Below are positions 62,636 to 64,000 of a DNA stretch of 64,000 nucleotides, one piece after another. This stretch comes from Niveispirillum sp943370215 (GTDB taxonomy: Bacteria; Pseudomonadota; Alphaproteobacteria; Azospirillales; Azospirillaceae). Under the pieces are notes generated by a model. The model had not been told where the DNA came from and made no database searches. It saw nothing but the letters and a program-made list of their open reading frames with translations. The number at the start of each line of letters is the position of its first letter. Position 1 is the stretch's first letter. Position numbers and translations under genes: made by a program. The stretch spans positions 62,001 to 126,000 of the forward strand of contig CALRQC020000012.1 in assembly GCA_943370215.1 (NCBI GenBank), written 5' to 3'.

Positions 62636-63556
62636 TCAGACATGACTTGCAAGTTGCATGACATCCAGCGTGGAACGCGTTACAAAATCTGCACCTATGC
62701 GTTGAAATTGCATCGGCGATGCAATGACAGCCGGACCGCCAACAGCGATTTTCATTCGTCGGATATTGGGGGTTGCCTGTACACGCCGGATCACCTCTGA
62801 ACAGTCTCGTACCTCGTCGACGCGGCTTACAGAAATCCCCAACAGATCATAAGGCTTGTCGGAGAGGCGCATATAAATATCATCGTCGATCTCAAGATCG
62901 CTGCCCCCATCGACTGCCCAACCCATATCCCGGAAGCAGGAGGCTACAATTGAGACGCCAATTGTATGTTGAGCACCATGCGTTCGGGCAAGCAAGATAC
63001 GCCGCTGCGCATTTAACTCGATTGTTGATGAGGTTCCCGCATGGGAAACATGGTTGACGATCATGCTGAGCCGGGTGGACGCGACTGCGATCTGCATAAA
63101 GTCAGCTTCATCCGTACACCAGCGATTACCGAGCGCTGTTGCCACGGGTGTAAATAAATGTACGGCAAGCGTGCGAACGGGAATGGATACACCAATTAGT
63201 TCTTCGGTGAAGCTGCGGTGGTGACGGGGATTTGGGGCGATCAGACAGTTCAGCAGGCTATTGCGATAACCGATGGCCTGATCAGCCCCCGGCATCTGAC
63301 GTGCTAGGGGATGATATTCCGGATGGAGCATCAGATCTCCATCAATACCGGATCCGTAACTATGGTGGTGGGCGTTCGTGTCTGGATGACTTGCGCTGAC
63401 AATGCTGGAAACTGAACCCCTGATCGCCCGCTCAAGCGTGCGGTGATCATTGCTGCTCAATTGGGGATTCCCCCCTGTCGCTTTCGCTTGTCCTGATTTC
63501 CAGGGCCTAGTCCGGCTTTGTGATCCACCGGTCCCTTTATCATCCTTGTCGGCCAT
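62636..63556 (-). CDS. B12-binding regulator, AerR/PpaA-like
   Basis: 306-aa protein. The N-terminal about 110 residues are low-complexity/helical and poorly conserved. The middle has IPVRTLAVHLFTPVATALG, matching the AerR/PpaA region before the cobalamin domain, and then DFMQIAVASTRLSMIV. The C-terminal cobalamin-binding domain (about 190-306) includes GAQHTIG, a variant of the DxHxxG motif with the lower-ligand His preserved, and later GGPAVIAS. In purple bacteria AerR is a light-responsive anti-repressor of PpsR/CrtJ and controls photosynthesis genes. Here it lies next to dxs on the same strand. Its base composition is visibly more AT-rich than the catabolic genes. The call is strong at family level; function as AerR is inferred. 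Confidence 0.82.
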   Translation of the reverse strand: MADKDDKGTGGSQSRTRPWKSGQAKATGGNPQLSSNDHRTLERAIRGSVSSIVSASHPDTNAHHHSYGSGIDGDLMLHPEYHPLARQMPGADQAIGYRNSLLNCLIAPNPRHHRSFTEELIGVSIPVRTLAVHLFTPVATALGNRWCTDEADFMQIAVASTRLSMIVNHVSHAGTSSTIELNAQRRILLARTHGAQHTIGVSIVASCFRDMGWAVDGGSDLEIDDDIYMRLSDKPYDLLGISVSRVDEVRDCSEVIRRVQATPNIRRMKIAVGGPAVIASPMQFQRIGADFVTRSTLDVMQLASHV

Positions 63557-63681
63557 GTCCCCCCCCGGGTGATTAGCCTGGGAAGTTAGCCTTCCTCATC
63601 GGCAAAGTTTACTGGATCCCTGAACTTCTGCAATTTTTTTCATCATCATATTGATATTTGTCATTGATTAGGTGTGGCAGG
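63557..63681. other. 125-nt gap between dxs and aerR-like gene
   Basis: AT-rich, with a TTTTTTT run at 63635-63641 (AAAAAAA on the coding strand of its neighbours) and a GGGGGGG-type Shine-Dalgarno just upstream of the aerR-like start at 63556. No hairpin or TGT-N12-ACA (PpsR) motif was recognised. Confidence 0.5.
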
Positions 63682-64000
63682 TCATTCGGCCGCAATGGGT
63701 CGAGAAGCCGGACCTGAGCCCCTGGGAAGTGACAAGGGGGACGCGCGCCGCCGTTGGGAATGCGATAGGGCGCCAATGACAAGCCGTTCAATATGCTCGG
63801 CGTTCAACCGTGCTTCCGCATACATTTGCTCTGGCGATGCATGGGCGATGAAACTGTCCGGCAGGGTCATGGTCCGCAACCCACAGCGACCGTCCAGCAT
63901 CCCCCGCGCGGCAAGGTGATGCAGCACAAGCGCACCAAATCCACCGGTCGCCCCTTCCTCGATCGTGACCAGAAGCCGGTGCCGTGACACAAGATCTTCA
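63682..64000 (-). CDS. dxs: 1-deoxy-D-xylulose-5-phosphate synthase, C-terminal part (partial)
   Basis: The last about 105 codons of a gene that runs off the right edge. The sequence EDLVSRHRLLVTIEEGATGG followed by FGALVLHHLAARG and TLPDSFIAHASPEQMYAEA matches the C-terminal transketolase domain of DXS (…LLVTVEEGxxGGFGxxV…LPDxFixHgsp…). DXS condenses pyruvate and glyceraldehyde 3-phosphate to start the MEP isoprenoid pathway. In many purple bacteria a dxs copy lies in the photosynthesis gene cluster, supplying carotenoid and phytol precursors; the adjacent aerR-like gene supports that setting. The thiamine-binding N-terminal two thirds are outside the window. Confidence 0.85.
   Translation of the reverse strand, partial: EDLVSRHRLLVTIEEGATGGFGALVLHHLAARGMLDGRCGLRTMTLPDSFIAHASPEQMYAEARLNAEHIERLVIGALSHSQRRRASPLSLPRGSGPASRPIAAE

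Overview
The window is GC-rich DNA from an alphaproteobacterium. It has several large TonB-dependent receptors with Sphingomonad-style N-termini (signal peptide followed by LEEVIVTA-type plug starts), and acyl-CoA catabolic genes packed with ATGA overlaps. At the right edge are an AerR/PpaA-type B12 regulator and the 3' end of dxs, both often found in photosynthesis gene clusters of purple bacteria. The host is therefore plausibly an (aerobic) anoxygenic phototroph. No rRNA, tRNA, CRISPR array or transposase was seen.

Layout. (1) 1-13,226: a Rieske oxygenase, CoA ligase, TetR regulator, thiolase, putidaredoxin-reductase-like flavoprotein (opposite strand), aldehyde dehydrogenase, enoyl-CoA hydratase, a P450cam-like (CYP101-type) P450, a second aldehyde dehydrogenase and a GMC alcohol oxidoreductase. 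(2) 13,263-19,011, minus: CoA ligase, FadB-type protein, thiolase and SDR form a beta-oxidation operon divergent from a TonB receptor (19,286-21,718). (3) 21,836-22,001: a fragment of rtcB. (4) 22,087-27,133, minus: GST, thiolase, a large LuxR (LAL/MalT/AlkS-like) regulator and a TetR regulator. (5) 27,304-37,655, minus: an operon of TonB receptor, CaiB/BaiF CoA-transferase, thiolase-like protein, enoyl-CoA hydratase, aldehyde dehydrogenase, zinc alcohol dehydrogenase, two SDRs and a putidaredoxin-like [2Fe-2S] ferredoxin, closed by a canonical terminator. Divergent from it are a CoA ligase and a P450terp-like (CYP108-type) P450. (6) 40,954-47,723, minus: an ABC importer of the nickel/peptide class with its own TonB receptor. 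(7) 48,059-49,681: ABC-F ATPase. (8) 49,928-62,577: an AraC regulator divergent from a frameshifted TonB receptor, then two acyl-CoA dehydrogenases, an SCP-x-like thiolase, a CoA ligase, a saccharopine-dehydrogenase-like reductase and two SDRs. (9) 62,636-64,000: aerR-like gene and partial dxs.

How it may work together (inference): a hydrophobic, probably cyclic terpenoid-like substrate enters through TonB receptors. Two class-I P450s, sharing one ferredoxin (27,304) and one reductase (4,984), hydroxylate it, possibly together with the Rieske oxygenase. Alcohol and aldehyde dehydrogenases make a carboxylic acid. Four CoA ligases or the CoA-transferase activate it, and duplicated beta-oxidation enzymes shorten it. 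The substrate cannot be read from sequence.

The most striking non-coding signals are a nearly identical 21-bp operator upstream of the Rieske gene and of the CYP101-like gene, and a second dyad family (TTAAT-N6-ATTAA) in at least four promoter regions. Both suggest that the scattered operons form one regulon.
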